From an uncultured Anaerolineae bacterium (GTDB lineage Bacteria; Chloroflexota; Anaerolineae; Promineifilales; Promineifilaceae), in contig CAJQMR010000033.1 of assembly GCA_905479495.1 (NCBI GenBank), positions 1 to 61,287 on the forward strand: a DNA stretch of 61,287 nucleotides, written 5' to 3'. The notes beneath the pieces were generated by a model. That model had not been told where the DNA came from and made no database searches. It worked only from the letters and a program-made list of their open reading frames with translations. Both the position numbers and the translations under genes were made by a program. Shown here piece after piece: positions 23,953-37,209 of this stretch; the stretch's first letter is position 1; every line of letters starts with the position of its first letter.

Positions 23953-24207
23953 TCAGGCTGATGGTGGGGGAACAGGTAGATCGGCAACGGCCGTATCGCG
24001 CCATTTCATCCCTTCATCAATTAACATGACTGGAATCCCGTCTCGAATGGGATATTTCATATTTGTGTCAGCACAAACCAGCCAGCAGTTGTGTACAAGC
24101 TCCAATTTCCCCGGATCGTCGCCATATTCCGTTGATTGCACTGCCAAAGGGCAACGCAAAATCTCTAACAATTCGGGGCTGATAGGTAAATCACTGATGT
24201 TACTCAT
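23953..24207 (-). CDS. Trm112-like (UPF0434/YcaR-type) small protein
   Basis: The protein has 84 residues from an ATG placed 6 nt after GAGGAGTC. It shows the family outline LLEILRCP... and KYPIRDGIPVMLIDEG. Usual members carry zinc-binding cysteines (CPxC near the start), but here the second is lost (CPLA), so metal binding is doubtful. Such proteins are small partners of methyltransferases or unknown enzymes. It sits at the head of a minus-strand run with the receiver and GNAT genes. Confidence 0.8.
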   Translation of the reverse strand: MSNISDLPISPELLEILRCPLAVQSTEYGDDPGKLELVHNCWLVCADTNMKYPIRDGIPVMLIDEGMKWRDTAVADLPVPPPSA

Positions 24208-24386
24208 TATAGACTCCTCACTTCTGTTTAAATTAAATTTGTAACTATTCATCTATCGGTCGGGCAACGCATGTTTAGCATGTAGAAAAATGGCAAACCA
24301 ATCTGGAGAAGATATACGGATTTGCCAGATTTTGTGCATGCGCTGTTCCTGGCAATCATACGCTTCTTCGAGAAAGCCGCAAACTT

Positions 24387-26456
24387 TTATGGGTTACGAA
24401 CGCAGCGAAAGCCAACGGCCGAACTGATGAAATCCGGCGAGAGTGAGCTGCGATTAGTGGCGCGAATGCGGTCGGCACGGTTGTTAAAGGGCCAGGCTCC
24501 ACCTCGAATAACGCGGGCAAAGCCGGTTTCCGGTCCGGTAGGATTGCTGATGTTGCTTTCTGCATACCAGGTTTCTTTGTACCAGTCGGCTGTCCACTCC
24601 CATAGGCTGCCAGCCATGCCGAAGATGCCAAAAGGACTGGCCCCATTGGGCAGCGCATCCACCGGCATGAGATTTTCGTAACTTTCGCTCTGGAAAATAG
24701 CAAGGTCGCCGCCGGGTTCTGGCTGGATGTTGCCCCAGGGATAGACGCGGTCATCTGTACCCCTGGCGGCGTATTCCCATTCGGCTTCCGTGGGCAGACG
24801 GGCTCCTACCGATTCACAGTAGAGTTTGGCTCCGTACCAGCTTACGTGATTGATGGGATAGCTGGCGTAGCCTGTAAGCGGATAATACTGTACGGTGCCA
24901 TCGCCCAAATCTTGGCGAATGAGGTAGCTGGTATACCCTGCCAGTTCATTTGGCCAGGCACAATCCACTCCTTCGCAGGCCCGCTCATAGGAGCCCAGTC
25001 GATTGAGAAAAGCCGCGTATTGCTCTACATTGACTTCGTATTTGTCCATGTAGAACTGCGAGAGACGCACCTCATGCCGGGGACGTTCATCTGGGGCGGA
25101 GATGAAATCGTTTTCGGCGGCTCCCATGATGAAGGTGTCGGCTGGGATGAGCATCATGACCATGCCGTCTTGATCGCGGACAATCATATCCGGGTATCGG
25201 TCGGGTGTGGCGGTGGGGGTGCTGGTGGGCGTGGCTGTTGGGGTTGGCGTGGGTGTTTCCGTTGGCGTGGGAGAGGGCGTTTCGGTAGGCAGGGGCGTTT
25301 CGGTGGCGGCCAGTTCGGACAGGCTGGCTGCGGCCTCGTTCTGAATTTCTGGCGTGGGGGAAACGGCCGTTGGCGTTGCTGTCTCGGCCCCCAAAAATCC
25401 AGCGATCTGCTGACTTACCGGCGAATCACCCGTAGATGAATAAAGCAGAATGGAAACCGCTAATAAAACGATAGCTGCCAGCAGCAAATAAAAAGAACGA
25501 TTCCGCTTGAATTCCCACTCATGGGTTAACCGAAACGCCTGCTTAACTGCGTTGCTGCCTTGTAAATCATATGTTGGCAAGGGGCTGTCACCATTTTTAG
25601 TGGTGAATTTATGTACGGCAGCCACATCTGCCACTGTGATTTGAGATAAATTATATTGCTGCTGATGCTCGTATAACGCATGGCACAGTTGATGCGTTTT
25701 ATGCGGGTAGCCAGCGGTAACGTGATAAATATATTGGGCGACATCCTGCACTAATGTAAACGGAACAGGTTGTCGTACCAGGGCCACCGTTTCATCTTCA
25801 TCCAGCGGAGGTAAATGGTAAATAAGGCTTTCTGGCAGATCGGCTGCACGGCCGTTTGGTTCATCAGCAATAGCAAACAAGGTGCGAGCTGTGGTTTCGT
25901 TGGTGAGATCGGTGTGTAATGTGGCTAAGGTGTTGGTTGGCAGAACGCCTGCACGGATTTGTTCCAGCAGCAGTTCGGTATTATCGAACAAGAAGAGGAG
26001 GCGGCGCGGTTGGCTTTGGGCAAACGGCCGTTTCTCTTGCAGAAGTTTTTGGGTGGGCAGTAGGAATTGTTGCTGTATAGCTTTGGCCGGATCGGCAATG
26101 AAATCGGTGTGATTTAATGTGTCTAGCTCAATATTTTGCCGAGACAGGGCAGTGAGGCCTGCGTTGGCGATCTCCCAATAGAGCGCGCTTAAACTGTCTA
26201 GCGCAATTTGGTCTAAATTGAGATAGATACCCACAAATGGGGGGTGCAGCGCGCCAAATTCTATTTGTTTGAGAACGGCCGTTTTGCCAATTTTTGCTGG
26301 CCCTTGCAGGATTAGCAGCTGGTCTGCTGCCAGTTCATCGCCCGTTTGCTCTAAAATCCAGGTAAAAATATCTTGCCGCCCAAAAAAGAGGCGACCGCTA
26401 TTGGAGCCATTGTAATGATACGGATTGTCGGAAGTTGCTGTTTTGGTCATAAGCAT
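24387..26456 (-). CDS. ATPase-transmembrane-formylglycine-generating-enzyme-like fusion
   Basis: The protein has about 690 residues. An N-terminal AAA/STAND-like ATPase (about 15-290) has Walker A GPAKIGKT near residue 55 and a Walker-B-like LLFLFDN. A transmembrane helix follows (about 320-340), then a long Thr/Pro linker (TPSPTPTETPTPT style, about 385-425). The FGE/SUMF1-type domain runs from about 430 to the end (MGAAENDFISAPDERPRHEV, YEVNVEQYAAF, LPTEAEWEYAARG, GGAWPFN, VGFRCVRN). A cytoplasmic ATPase is thus linked to an extracytoplasmic C-lectin-like fold. Many FGE-like domains are non-catalytic binding modules. Start among the ATGs at 26456 and 26450; no Shine-Dalgarno sequence. Confidence 0.88.
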   Translation of the reverse strand: MLMTKTATSDNPYHYNGSNSGRLFFGRQDIFTWILEQTGDELAADQLLILQGPAKIGKTAVLKQIEFGALHPPFVGIYLNLDQIALDSLSALYWEIANAGLTALSRQNIELDTLNHTDFIADPAKAIQQQFLLPTQKLLQEKRPFAQSQPRRLLFLFDNTELLLEQIRAGVLPTNTLATLHTDLTNETTARTLFAIADEPNGRAADLPESLIYHLPPLDEDETVALVRQPVPFTLVQDVAQYIYHVTAGYPHKTHQLCHALYEHQQQYNLSQITVADVAAVHKFTTKNGDSPLPTYDLQGSNAVKQAFRLTHEWEFKRNRSFYLLLAAIVLLAVSILLYSSTGDSPVSQQIAGFLGAETATPTAVSPTPEIQNEAAASLSELAATETPLPTETPSPTPTETPTPTPTATPTSTPTATPDRYPDMIVRDQDGMVMMLIPADTFIMGAAENDFISAPDERPRHEVRLSQFYMDKYEVNVEQYAAFLNRLGSYERACEGVDCAWPNELAGYTSYLIRQDLGDGTVQYYPLTGYASYPINHVSWYGAKLYCESVGARLPTEAEWEYAARGTDDRVYPWGNIQPEPGGDLAIFQSESYENLMPVDALPNGASPFGIFGMAGSLWEWTADWYKETWYAESNISNPTGPETGFARVIRGGAWPFNNRADRIRATNRSSLSPDFISSAVGFRCVRNP

Positions 26457-26463
26457 AAAAATC

Positions 26464-26481
26464 AAATAGTGACCACTATTT
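26464..26481. promoter_or_regulatory. 18-bp palindrome just upstream of the ATPase-FGE gene
   Basis: AAATAGTGACCACTATTT is a perfect inverted repeat (8-bp arms, 2-bp spacer) ending 7 nt before the start at 26456. Position and symmetry suggest an operator for a dimeric repressor. No second copy was noticed. Confidence 0.4.
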
Positions 26482-26572
26482 TATGTGTAAACGAGCGGAG
26501 TTACAATGTGACTAACAGAAATGGGTTTGGGGACTGTGTAAAAGCCAAAAAAGTTTCTTAAATCAGGTCGAT

Positions 26573-26594
26573 CTCAAGCTGGCTTTGGCTTGAG
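26573..26594 (-). terminator. hairpin downstream of the hybrid kinase genes
   Basis: CTCAAGC and GCTTGAG pair around an 8-nt loop, about 30 bp past the stop of the minus-strand kinase gene. There is no immediate T-tract, so termination is tentative. Confidence 0.35.
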
Positions 26595-26624
26595 CGCTAT
26601 TTGAAATTATCTGGTGTGATGGAT

Positions 26625-28760
<2,136 letters not shown>

Positions 28761-28769
28761 GCGTGTAGG

Positions 28770-31595
<2,826 letters not shown>

Positions 31596-31637
31596 AATGG
31601 TTTAACTTGGCACATTTGTTTGCGCATAGGAAAAGTT

Positions 31638-32042
31638 TTATTGTAGAAAAGTAGCTAAGGCTTTTTCCACATGGACGTAGGCATTTTCAAGAGACGTCAA
31701 TTGATCGCTTATGAGATTTGTTTCGTTTTGTTTACTGCTTGTTTCTACTGCCAGGCAGATATTGGCGAACTGGTCCAGGCCAATGGTGGCGCTGCTACCT
31801 TTTAGGGCGTGTGCTGCCTGGCGAACGGCCGTAAGATCATGATTGGCATAACCGGTTTTCATCTGGTCAATCAGTGGGGTGGCATCCTCCAGAAAGATCG
31901 AAGCCATTTCGCTTAACATTTCTGGTGAAGAATCACCCATTACCAGTTCCAGGGCAGTTTGAACCAATATCCGAATTTCATCGGTGGTTTGATTGCGAAC
32001 GGCCGTTTCGTGCAAAGAGCCTTCTCTAAATTTCATCATCAT
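31638..32042 (-). CDS. histidine phosphotransfer (HPt) domain protein
   Basis: The 134-residue protein has a single HPt domain: FLEDATPLIDQM, then the phospho-His in AAHALKGSSATIG (about residue 78). It is first in a minus-strand run with two hybrid kinases and can relay phosphate between their receivers. The start may be any of three tandem ATG codons at 32042-32034. Confidence 0.9.
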   Translation of the reverse strand: MMMKFREGSLHETAVRNQTTDEIRILVQTALELVMGDSSPEMLSEMASIFLEDATPLIDQMKTGYANHDLTAVRQAAHALKGSSATIGLDQFANICLAVETSSKQNETNLISDQLTSLENAYVHVEKALATFLQ

Positions 32043-32119
32043 ATCCCTTGAACCATACCTTGATTTTTTATGTTTCTTTTATATCGTATTCTATTTTTTG
32101 TGTGCGTATTGAGCACTCC

Positions 32120-32162
32120 CGCTTAGGTACCACATGACATAAATTAAGAAACGCTTAGGTAC
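32120..32162. promoter_or_regulatory. tandem direct repeats between divergent genes
   Basis: CGCTTAGGTAC occurs at 32120-32130 and 32152-32162, exactly 32 bp apart (about three helical turns). Each is followed by a similar ATGA, so 16 of 18 bases match. The repeats lie between the HPt gene and the divergent oxidoreductase gene, consistent with paired operator half-sites. Confidence 0.5.
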
Positions 32163-32242
32163 TAGATGATTCTCCAATAATATGCAGATTTTTTGACAGT
32201 CTATCTAACGGACGATTTCCGGCTGTAAACTGCTGCCCGCGT

Positions 32243-32248
32243 TATAAT
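32243..32248 (+). promoter_or_regulatory. -10 box 6 nt before an ATG (leaderless candidate)
   Basis: A perfect TATAAT is followed by CGTGGT and then the ATG at 32255, with no Shine-Dalgarno sequence. Transcription would begin at the start codon. The -35 is poor. The same arrangement occurs at the M23 peptidase gene. Confidence 0.5.
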
Positions 32249-32254
32249 CGTGGT

Positions 32255-33271
32255 ATGCAACAAATTTGGATTCAGAAAGCTGGGGCTCCCGAAGTGCTAA
32301 AGCTGCAAGATGCACCCGATCCTATTCCACGTAATGGGGAAGTGCGCATTCGGGTTGAAGCTGCTGGCGTGAATTTCCTGGATGTGCTCGGTCGATTAGG
32401 TCTCAACTCGGATGCACCGTCATTACCCTATGTGCCAGGTTATGAAGTTAGCGGCAAAATCGATCTGATTGGGCAAGGTGTGCCGGACTTTCGTGAGGGC
32501 GAAGCTGTTTTTGCACTTACCCAATTTGGCGGCTATAGCAATGTGGTTTGTGTGCCTTACAAGCAAGTGTTTAAGCGGCTCGACTGGATGAGCGCTCAGG
32601 ATGCTGCGGCTCTACCTCTAGCGTACCTGACAGCTTATATGATGCTCATTGCTATGGGTTCTTTGCGAGCAGGGGAAAAGGTGCTGGTTCATGGTGCAGG
32701 TGGGGCGGTTGGCCTGGCTGTTCTGGATTTGTGCCGCATTTTGGGCGCAGAAACATTTGGCACGGCCTCTCCAGAAAAGCACGACTACCTGTTGGCTCAC
32801 GGCCTAAACCATGCAATTGATTATCGTAATCGTGATTATGAGCGCGTGATTATGGATCTGACCGGTGGCAAAGGCGTGAATTTGGTGTTGGATCCACTGG
32901 GTGGTGTACATTGGCCCAAAGGTTATCGGCTGTTGATGCCAAGCGGCCGTTTGATCCATTTTGGCACCAGCAGCTTTGTCCCAGGCAAACGTCGCTCCTG
33001 GTGGGCCCAGCTTCGGGGCATGATTATGCTCCCGTTTTATACACCGCTTAAGCTGATGAATGACAATAAAGCGGTTATGGGCGTGAATTTAGGGCGTATG
33101 TGGGAACAGGCGGACATGATGCAGCCGTGGATGAAGCAAATTGTGGCCTGGTATGATGAGGCGTTATTTCGGCCCAAGATTGACCGAACTTTTTCTTTTG
33201 CTGAGGTGGCCGCTGCCCATCATTATTTGCAGGATAGGCAAAATATTGGCAAGGTGCTGCTGCTACCTTAA
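32255..33271 (+). CDS. zinc-independent quinone oxidoreductase / enoyl reductase-like protein
   Basis: The 338-residue medium-chain dehydrogenase has EAAGVNFLDVLGRLG near the N-terminus, the nucleotide loop VHGAGGAVGLAVLDL (about 147-161), and a C-terminal HHYLQDRQNIGKVLL. It is similar in family to the gene at 6966-8039 but lacks that protein's tail. It probably uses NADPH to reduce quinones or activated double bonds. A start at the first ATG next to the TATAAT suggests a leaderless transcript. Confidence 0.9.
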   Translation: MQQIWIQKAGAPEVLKLQDAPDPIPRNGEVRIRVEAAGVNFLDVLGRLGLNSDAPSLPYVPGYEVSGKIDLIGQGVPDFREGEAVFALTQFGGYSNVVCVPYKQVFKRLDWMSAQDAAALPLAYLTAYMMLIAMGSLRAGEKVLVHGAGGAVGLAVLDLCRILGAETFGTASPEKHDYLLAHGLNHAIDYRNRDYERVIMDLTGGKGVNLVLDPLGGVHWPKGYRLLMPSGRLIHFGTSSFVPGKRRSWWAQLRGMIMLPFYTPLKLMNDNKAVMGVNLGRMWEQADMMQPWMKQIVAWYDEALFRPKIDRTFSFAEVAAAHHYLQDRQNIGKVLLLP

Positions 33272-33308
33272 GGGAAAAACACAGCCTGCAAGTTTGGTGT
33301 TGTCAGAT

Positions 33309-33353
33309 CATAGAGGTTGGAGACCAGAGATTATCCATCTCCAATCTCCAACT
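33309..33353. repeat. second GGAGATT-type inverted repeat
   Basis: GTTGGAGA...AGATT and AATCTCCAAC form an imperfect inverted repeat in the gap after the oxidoreductase gene. The element shares AGAGATT and AATCTCCAA with that at 9155-9200, so these look like members of one dispersed family. Confidence 0.5.
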
Positions 33354-33380
33354 TTTGAAAAAGACCAATAGTGCAGCGTA

Positions 33381-33950
33381 TTAAATTGAACGCCGCTTTA
33401 ATTCTAAAGCGAGGCCCGTGCCAATGAGACCCAGCCCAAATACGGCCGTTACCCACACGATAATATTGTTATTGGTTGTGGCGGCAGCTCCAGACTCTGG
33501 CAAAATGATCACAGCATTTCCGCCATAGGTACCATCACTGACGCAGAAGTTGTACCCTGTTTGCACCAATCCTTCATCTGGCAAAACTGGCGCGTACAGC
33601 GGGTTTTCTGAGGTGACAAAGTATTTGGTGGCATCTGGTTTGGCCGTCACGCGCCAGTAGCTTTCGCCAGCATCCGCCAGGCCATACGTGCCATTGTCGG
33701 CCGTTGTGAGGGTGACCACGGTGGCCTCATCACTGCTGACAAATTCAATGGTGACGCCTTCAATTGGGTCTTCACCTTCTACACCAGTATCAACACAAAC
33801 ACCATCGCCATTCATATCCCGGTAAACTGCCCCGGTGATGTAGCCCGTGTCACCTTGCTCACCTTGTTGAGCCTGGACCGTGCCAACCACCAACAGCAAG
33901 ATGGCGCTTAACAAAAGCATTGATAAACCGGTACGTTTCATTTGTTTCAT
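33381..33950 (-). CDS. sortase substrate with SdrD-B-like domain and LPESG signal
   Basis: The protein has 189 residues from the ATG 6 nt after AGGAGG. A signal peptide (LSMLLLSAILLLVVGTVQA-type) is followed by one beta-sandwich domain of the SdrD-B/Cna-B type (ITGAVYRDMNGDGVCVDTGVEGED..., NGTYGLADA). The end is a cell-wall sorting signal: LPESG, a hydrophobic helix (about 20 residues) and a basic KRR tail. Sortases cut between the last two residues of LPxTG-like motifs and attach the protein to the envelope. The dedicated sortase gene lies 30 bp upstream in the same operon. Confidence 0.88.
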   Translation of the reverse strand: MKQMKRTGLSMLLLSAILLLVVGTVQAQQGEQGDTGYITGAVYRDMNGDGVCVDTGVEGEDPIEGVTIEFVSSDEATVVTLTTADNGTYGLADAGESYWRVTAKPDATKYFVTSENPLYAPVLPDEGLVQTGYNFCVSDGTYGGNAVIILPESGAAATTNNNIIVWVTAVFGLGLIGTGLALELKRRSI

Positions 33951-33980
33951 CATTGACCTCCTAAAAAGTAAGACAAACAA

Positions 33981-34730
33981 TCAATTTGAATTGGACTCAG
34001 CGGGATAAGCCACCACAATGAGCCGGTGGGAATTATCTGTATGTGGCCAACAAGTTACCAGAGTGAGCCGTTCATCGGTTGTTGGCTCAATCCACGATGC
34101 ATTTTCTTTGCGAACCGCTAACGGTTGGTCCCGTTCTGGCAGAATCTCCACATCGGCAACGGTGTATCGATGGGGTTCTGTCTTATCATAAACGATGATT
34201 TCTGCACCCACTTCCAGATCGACCAACCCGCCAAATACCTCGCCGTAGATGTTATGGTGCCCATTGAGAACCGTGTTTCCGGTCTGTCCCAAAGGTGCGC
34301 TGGTATTGTGCCAGCCAGCTTCATAGGCGGCGGGGACTTGCCATTGGTAGTAAGTTTGTGCCCCACTTTGAACGGCCGTTAAACTCACATCTGTCACCGG
34401 AGCATCTACTTCAATGCTGGGTATCACAATGCGCTGTGGCTGGTTGTCCAGGCTGGCGCGGGGGGCATCGTTTAGAGAGACGAAGCCAGCGGGTAGGGTG
34501 ATTTCGGTGCTGTTTTCTGCATTAACGGCCGTTTCTGCTTCAGCTGTGGCGTCTGGGATGGGCGTAATGACAACGGTAATTACCGGTAAAGGTGTGTTCG
34601 CTGCGGTGGATTGGGCCGCGGTTGGTTTGATGAATAAGATCGCACCGGCGAGCAGTACCACAATGAAACCAATTGTGATAAGCACCACCCCAATGGGAAC
34701 AGTTTTTTCGTCAGAGTCCTCTTTTGCCAT
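33981..34730 (-). CDS. sortase (class D/E-like)
   Basis: This 249-residue membrane-anchored protein has an N-terminal helix (about 13-34) and a Thr/Pro-type linker. The sortase barrel has H158 in LNGHHNIYG, the catalytic C227 in TLVTCWP and R236 in SHRLIVV. It should act on the outer face of the membrane as a transpeptidase. Directly downstream is a small protein with an LPESG sorting signal, which gives a one-enzyme/one-substrate pair. The attachment target is unknown. Confidence 0.9.
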   Translation of the reverse strand: MAKEDSDEKTVPIGVVLITIGFIVVLLAGAILFIKPTAAQSTAANTPLPVITVVITPIPDATAEAETAVNAENSTEITLPAGFVSLNDAPRASLDNQPQRIVIPSIEVDAPVTDVSLTAVQSGAQTYYQWQVPAAYEAGWHNTSAPLGQTGNTVLNGHHNIYGEVFGGLVDLEVGAEIIVYDKTEPHRYTVADVEILPERDQPLAVRKENASWIEPTTDERLTLVTCWPHTDNSHRLIVVAYPAESNSN

Positions 34731-34859
34731 TAGCTTACAGTGGCCGACTGATTATTTGAAAACGGCCGTTCACGGCACCAGTATAAACCACAAGCTGGCT
34801 TATGTAAAGCCATGATGCTCGGGCTAGCCATTTCTTCAATCTTGCCCCATTGTTACAGG

Positions 34860-35603
34860 CTATCGAAGCTGGGTCAGCAACTTAGGCAAAAGCTCACCAG
34901 CCGTGCCACGGAGTACGAAATCCATCCAGCGGGTGAGGGGCGTTTCTTGAGGGTTGATCTCCACGGTAGCAGCGCCGTTTTCCACGGCCATGAGGGGCAG
35001 GGAGGCGGCCGGATGAACCAGGGCTGAGGTGCCAATCGACAAAAAAAGATCGCAGGCTTGAGCGGCTTGAACGGCCGTTTGTAAAGCGTATGCTGGTAAA
35101 TTCTCTCCAAACCAGACCACATTCGGCCGTAGCAGGCTGTTACAAATGGGGCAGTGGGGTGGCACATCGTCACTTTCTGGCCAGCTGTCCAGCAAATGCC
35201 CGTTGGCAAAACATTTCGTTTCCATGATATTGCCATGAAGAGCAATTACATCTTGGCTGCTAGCACGCTGGTGCAAGCCATCCACATTTTGGGTAATCAG
35301 CGTGAGCTTAGGCACAATCTTAGCCATTTCTGCCAGCGCCAGGTGTCCTGGATTAGGCTCGGCCTTGTGGATCAGTGCCCGTCGCCAGCTGTACCAATCC
35401 CATACCAGTTTGGGATTTCGTCGGAATGCCTGCGGTGTAGCCAACTCTTGGGGATCATACTTGGCCCACAATCCCGTCTGCGCTTCCCGAAACGTCGGCA
35501 CGCCGCTCTCAGCAGAGATACCCGCGCCGGTAAGTACGGCCACATGGTCGGCCTCATGAATTGTTTGGATTAGTTCCTTGGGAATTTCAGTTTGGCTATT
35601 CAT
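34860..35603 (-). CDS. Sir2-family NAD-dependent deacylase
   Basis: The 247-residue sirtuin has GAGISAESGVPTFR for NAD binding, TQNVDGLHQRA and the catalytic His in ALHGNI. The zinc module is incomplete: one half reads KCFANGH, where the second Cys of CxxC is Asn, while the other half keeps CPIC followed by NSLLRPNVVWFGE. Zinc may be bound by three Cys plus another residue, or not at all. Later motifs GTSALVHPAA and VEINPQETP are normal. It should remove acyl groups from lysines using NAD. Confidence 0.9.
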   Translation of the reverse strand: MNSQTEIPKELIQTIHEADHVAVLTGAGISAESGVPTFREAQTGLWAKYDPQELATPQAFRRNPKLVWDWYSWRRALIHKAEPNPGHLALAEMAKIVPKLTLITQNVDGLHQRASSQDVIALHGNIMETKCFANGHLLDSWPESDDVPPHCPICNSLLRPNVVWFGENLPAYALQTAVQAAQACDLFLSIGTSALVHPAASLPLMAVENGAATVEINPQETPLTRWMDFVLRGTAGELLPKLLTQLR

Positions 35604-35670
35604 TTTTAACGTTTTTTACGATTTGCATTGAGGGATGTGTGACAATACACAGTTCACGCGTCCACAAAAT

Positions 35671-37029
35671 TTATATTCCTAGAATCCATTTGGCTAGCGA
35701 AAAATAGATGAGCAGCCCACTGGCATCCACTATTGTGGCAATCATCGGGCCGCTAATGACCGTAGGATCGATGTGGAAACGGTCGGCCACAATGGGAATA
35801 ACCGTTGCCACGGAGGTTGACCAAATGACAATGATGGGCAGGGTGAGGGCGACAACCAGGGCTACTTCAAACCCTGTGTGCCAGAGCAGCGCACGGGCAA
35901 TGCCAACAGCCCCCATTACCAGGCCAAGCAGCAAGCCTACGGTCACTTCTCGGCGCCAGGCTGCGGTGAGATTGCTCAACCGCACCTCATCTAGTGTAAT
36001 GGCCCGGATAATTGTGGCGACCGTTTGTGAGCCAGCATTACCCCCCGTGCCGGTGATGAGAGTAATGAAGAACCCCAGCGCCACCACTAAATCTAGCTCG
36101 TTCTGGAAGAAGCGGATCACTTCGCCAGAGAGTGTCGAAGCTACAAATAGTAGCAATAACCAGCCAATCCGTTTGCGTACAATTTGAAAGACGGAGACGG
36201 CGAAATAGGGTTGGTCCAGCGGTTCAGAACCACCCAGCCTTTGAATATCTTCGGTTACCTCTTCTTCAAAAATGTCCAGCACATCATCGACGGTGACTAC
36301 ACCGAGCAGTTCATTGTTTTCGCTGACCACAGGTACGACGAAATAGTCGTAACGCGTTACAAACTCAGCCAACTCTTCCTGGTCGGCCGTAACGGGCACG
36401 GAAGCCACATCACTGTACATGAGGGATTCGATGGTCTGGTCTGGCTGAGAGAGAATGAGCCTGCGCAGCGGCACCACACCAATGAGTTTGTTGTCGCGGT
36501 CCACCACGTACAGATAATGTAATGTTTCGGCATCTTCCAGAGAACGCAGGTAATCAAATGTTTCGTTGACGGTCCATTGCCGACGCAGGGCGACCACATC
36601 ACGGTTCATGAGGCGGCCTGCGGTTTCATCTTCATAGGCCAGCAGTTCCTGGACTTCGGCTGCTTCTTCTGGCTCCATAAGGCCAATTAGCCGGTCAGAG
36701 ATTTCATCGGGCAAATCTTCTAGAAATTCGGCGGCATCGTCCATGGGCAGCTCGTCGAGCAGGTCAGCCAGACGTTCATCATCGACCTTTTCAACCAGTT
36801 CCTGGCGTATCTGACCGCCGGTTTCATCCAATACTTCACTGGCAATTTCTATGGAGAGCAATTCAAAGACGGTAACGGCCGTTTCTGTTTCCAGTTCATC
36901 CAGCAGTAGCGCAATATCGGCAGGATGGATCCGTTCCAGCTGAGCTTGCAGCTCGGTCAATCTACCCTCAGCTACCATTTGTTCTATTTCTTCAATGGGG
37001 GGGAAATTCAATGTCATGTCATCCATCAT
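35671..37029 (-). CDS. mgtE: MgtE-type magnesium transporter
   Basis: The protein has 452 residues from the ATG that follows TAGGAG by 5 nt. The N-domain is acidic and helical (LLDELETETA..., LLDELPMDDAAEFLEDLP). It is followed by the LAYEDETAGRLM linker, a CBS pair (about 135-255) and five transmembrane helices with the pore motif GTGGNAGSQTVATIIRA. The N and CBS domains gate the channel by sensing Mg2+. A TATAAT lies in the 5' region, but I see no M-box riboswitch. Confidence 0.95.
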   Translation of the reverse strand: MMDDMTLNFPPIEEIEQMVAEGRLTELQAQLERIHPADIALLLDELETETAVTVFELLSIEIASEVLDETGGQIRQELVEKVDDERLADLLDELPMDDAAEFLEDLPDEISDRLIGLMEPEEAAEVQELLAYEDETAGRLMNRDVVALRRQWTVNETFDYLRSLEDAETLHYLYVVDRDNKLIGVVPLRRLILSQPDQTIESLMYSDVASVPVTADQEELAEFVTRYDYFVVPVVSENNELLGVVTVDDVLDIFEEEVTEDIQRLGGSEPLDQPYFAVSVFQIVRKRIGWLLLLFVASTLSGEVIRFFQNELDLVVALGFFITLITGTGGNAGSQTVATIIRAITLDEVRLSNLTAAWRREVTVGLLLGLVMGAVGIARALLWHTGFEVALVVALTLPIIVIWSTSVATVIPIVADRFHIDPTVISGPMIATIVDASGLLIYFSLAKWILGI

Positions 37030-37209
37030 GGACACTCCTATTTTGGGAGGGAACGGCCGTCTATAAAACGATCCAATTACAGCATAAATTGGGCTTGAGG
37101 TAGCCGATCCATTATAACGGAGTGGCTAAAAATAAACAGCCGACCGCGTCGTAATTGACCCACTTGTTAGGCCAAATCGTGTTACAATTCCCTGCTGAAG
37201 GAGTAGAGT

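Noticed and set aside
37036..37209. M-box magnesium riboswitch upstream of mgtE
   Set aside because: I looked for the conserved M-box blocks on the minus strand and did not see them; only a TATAAT and a ribosome site are visible.
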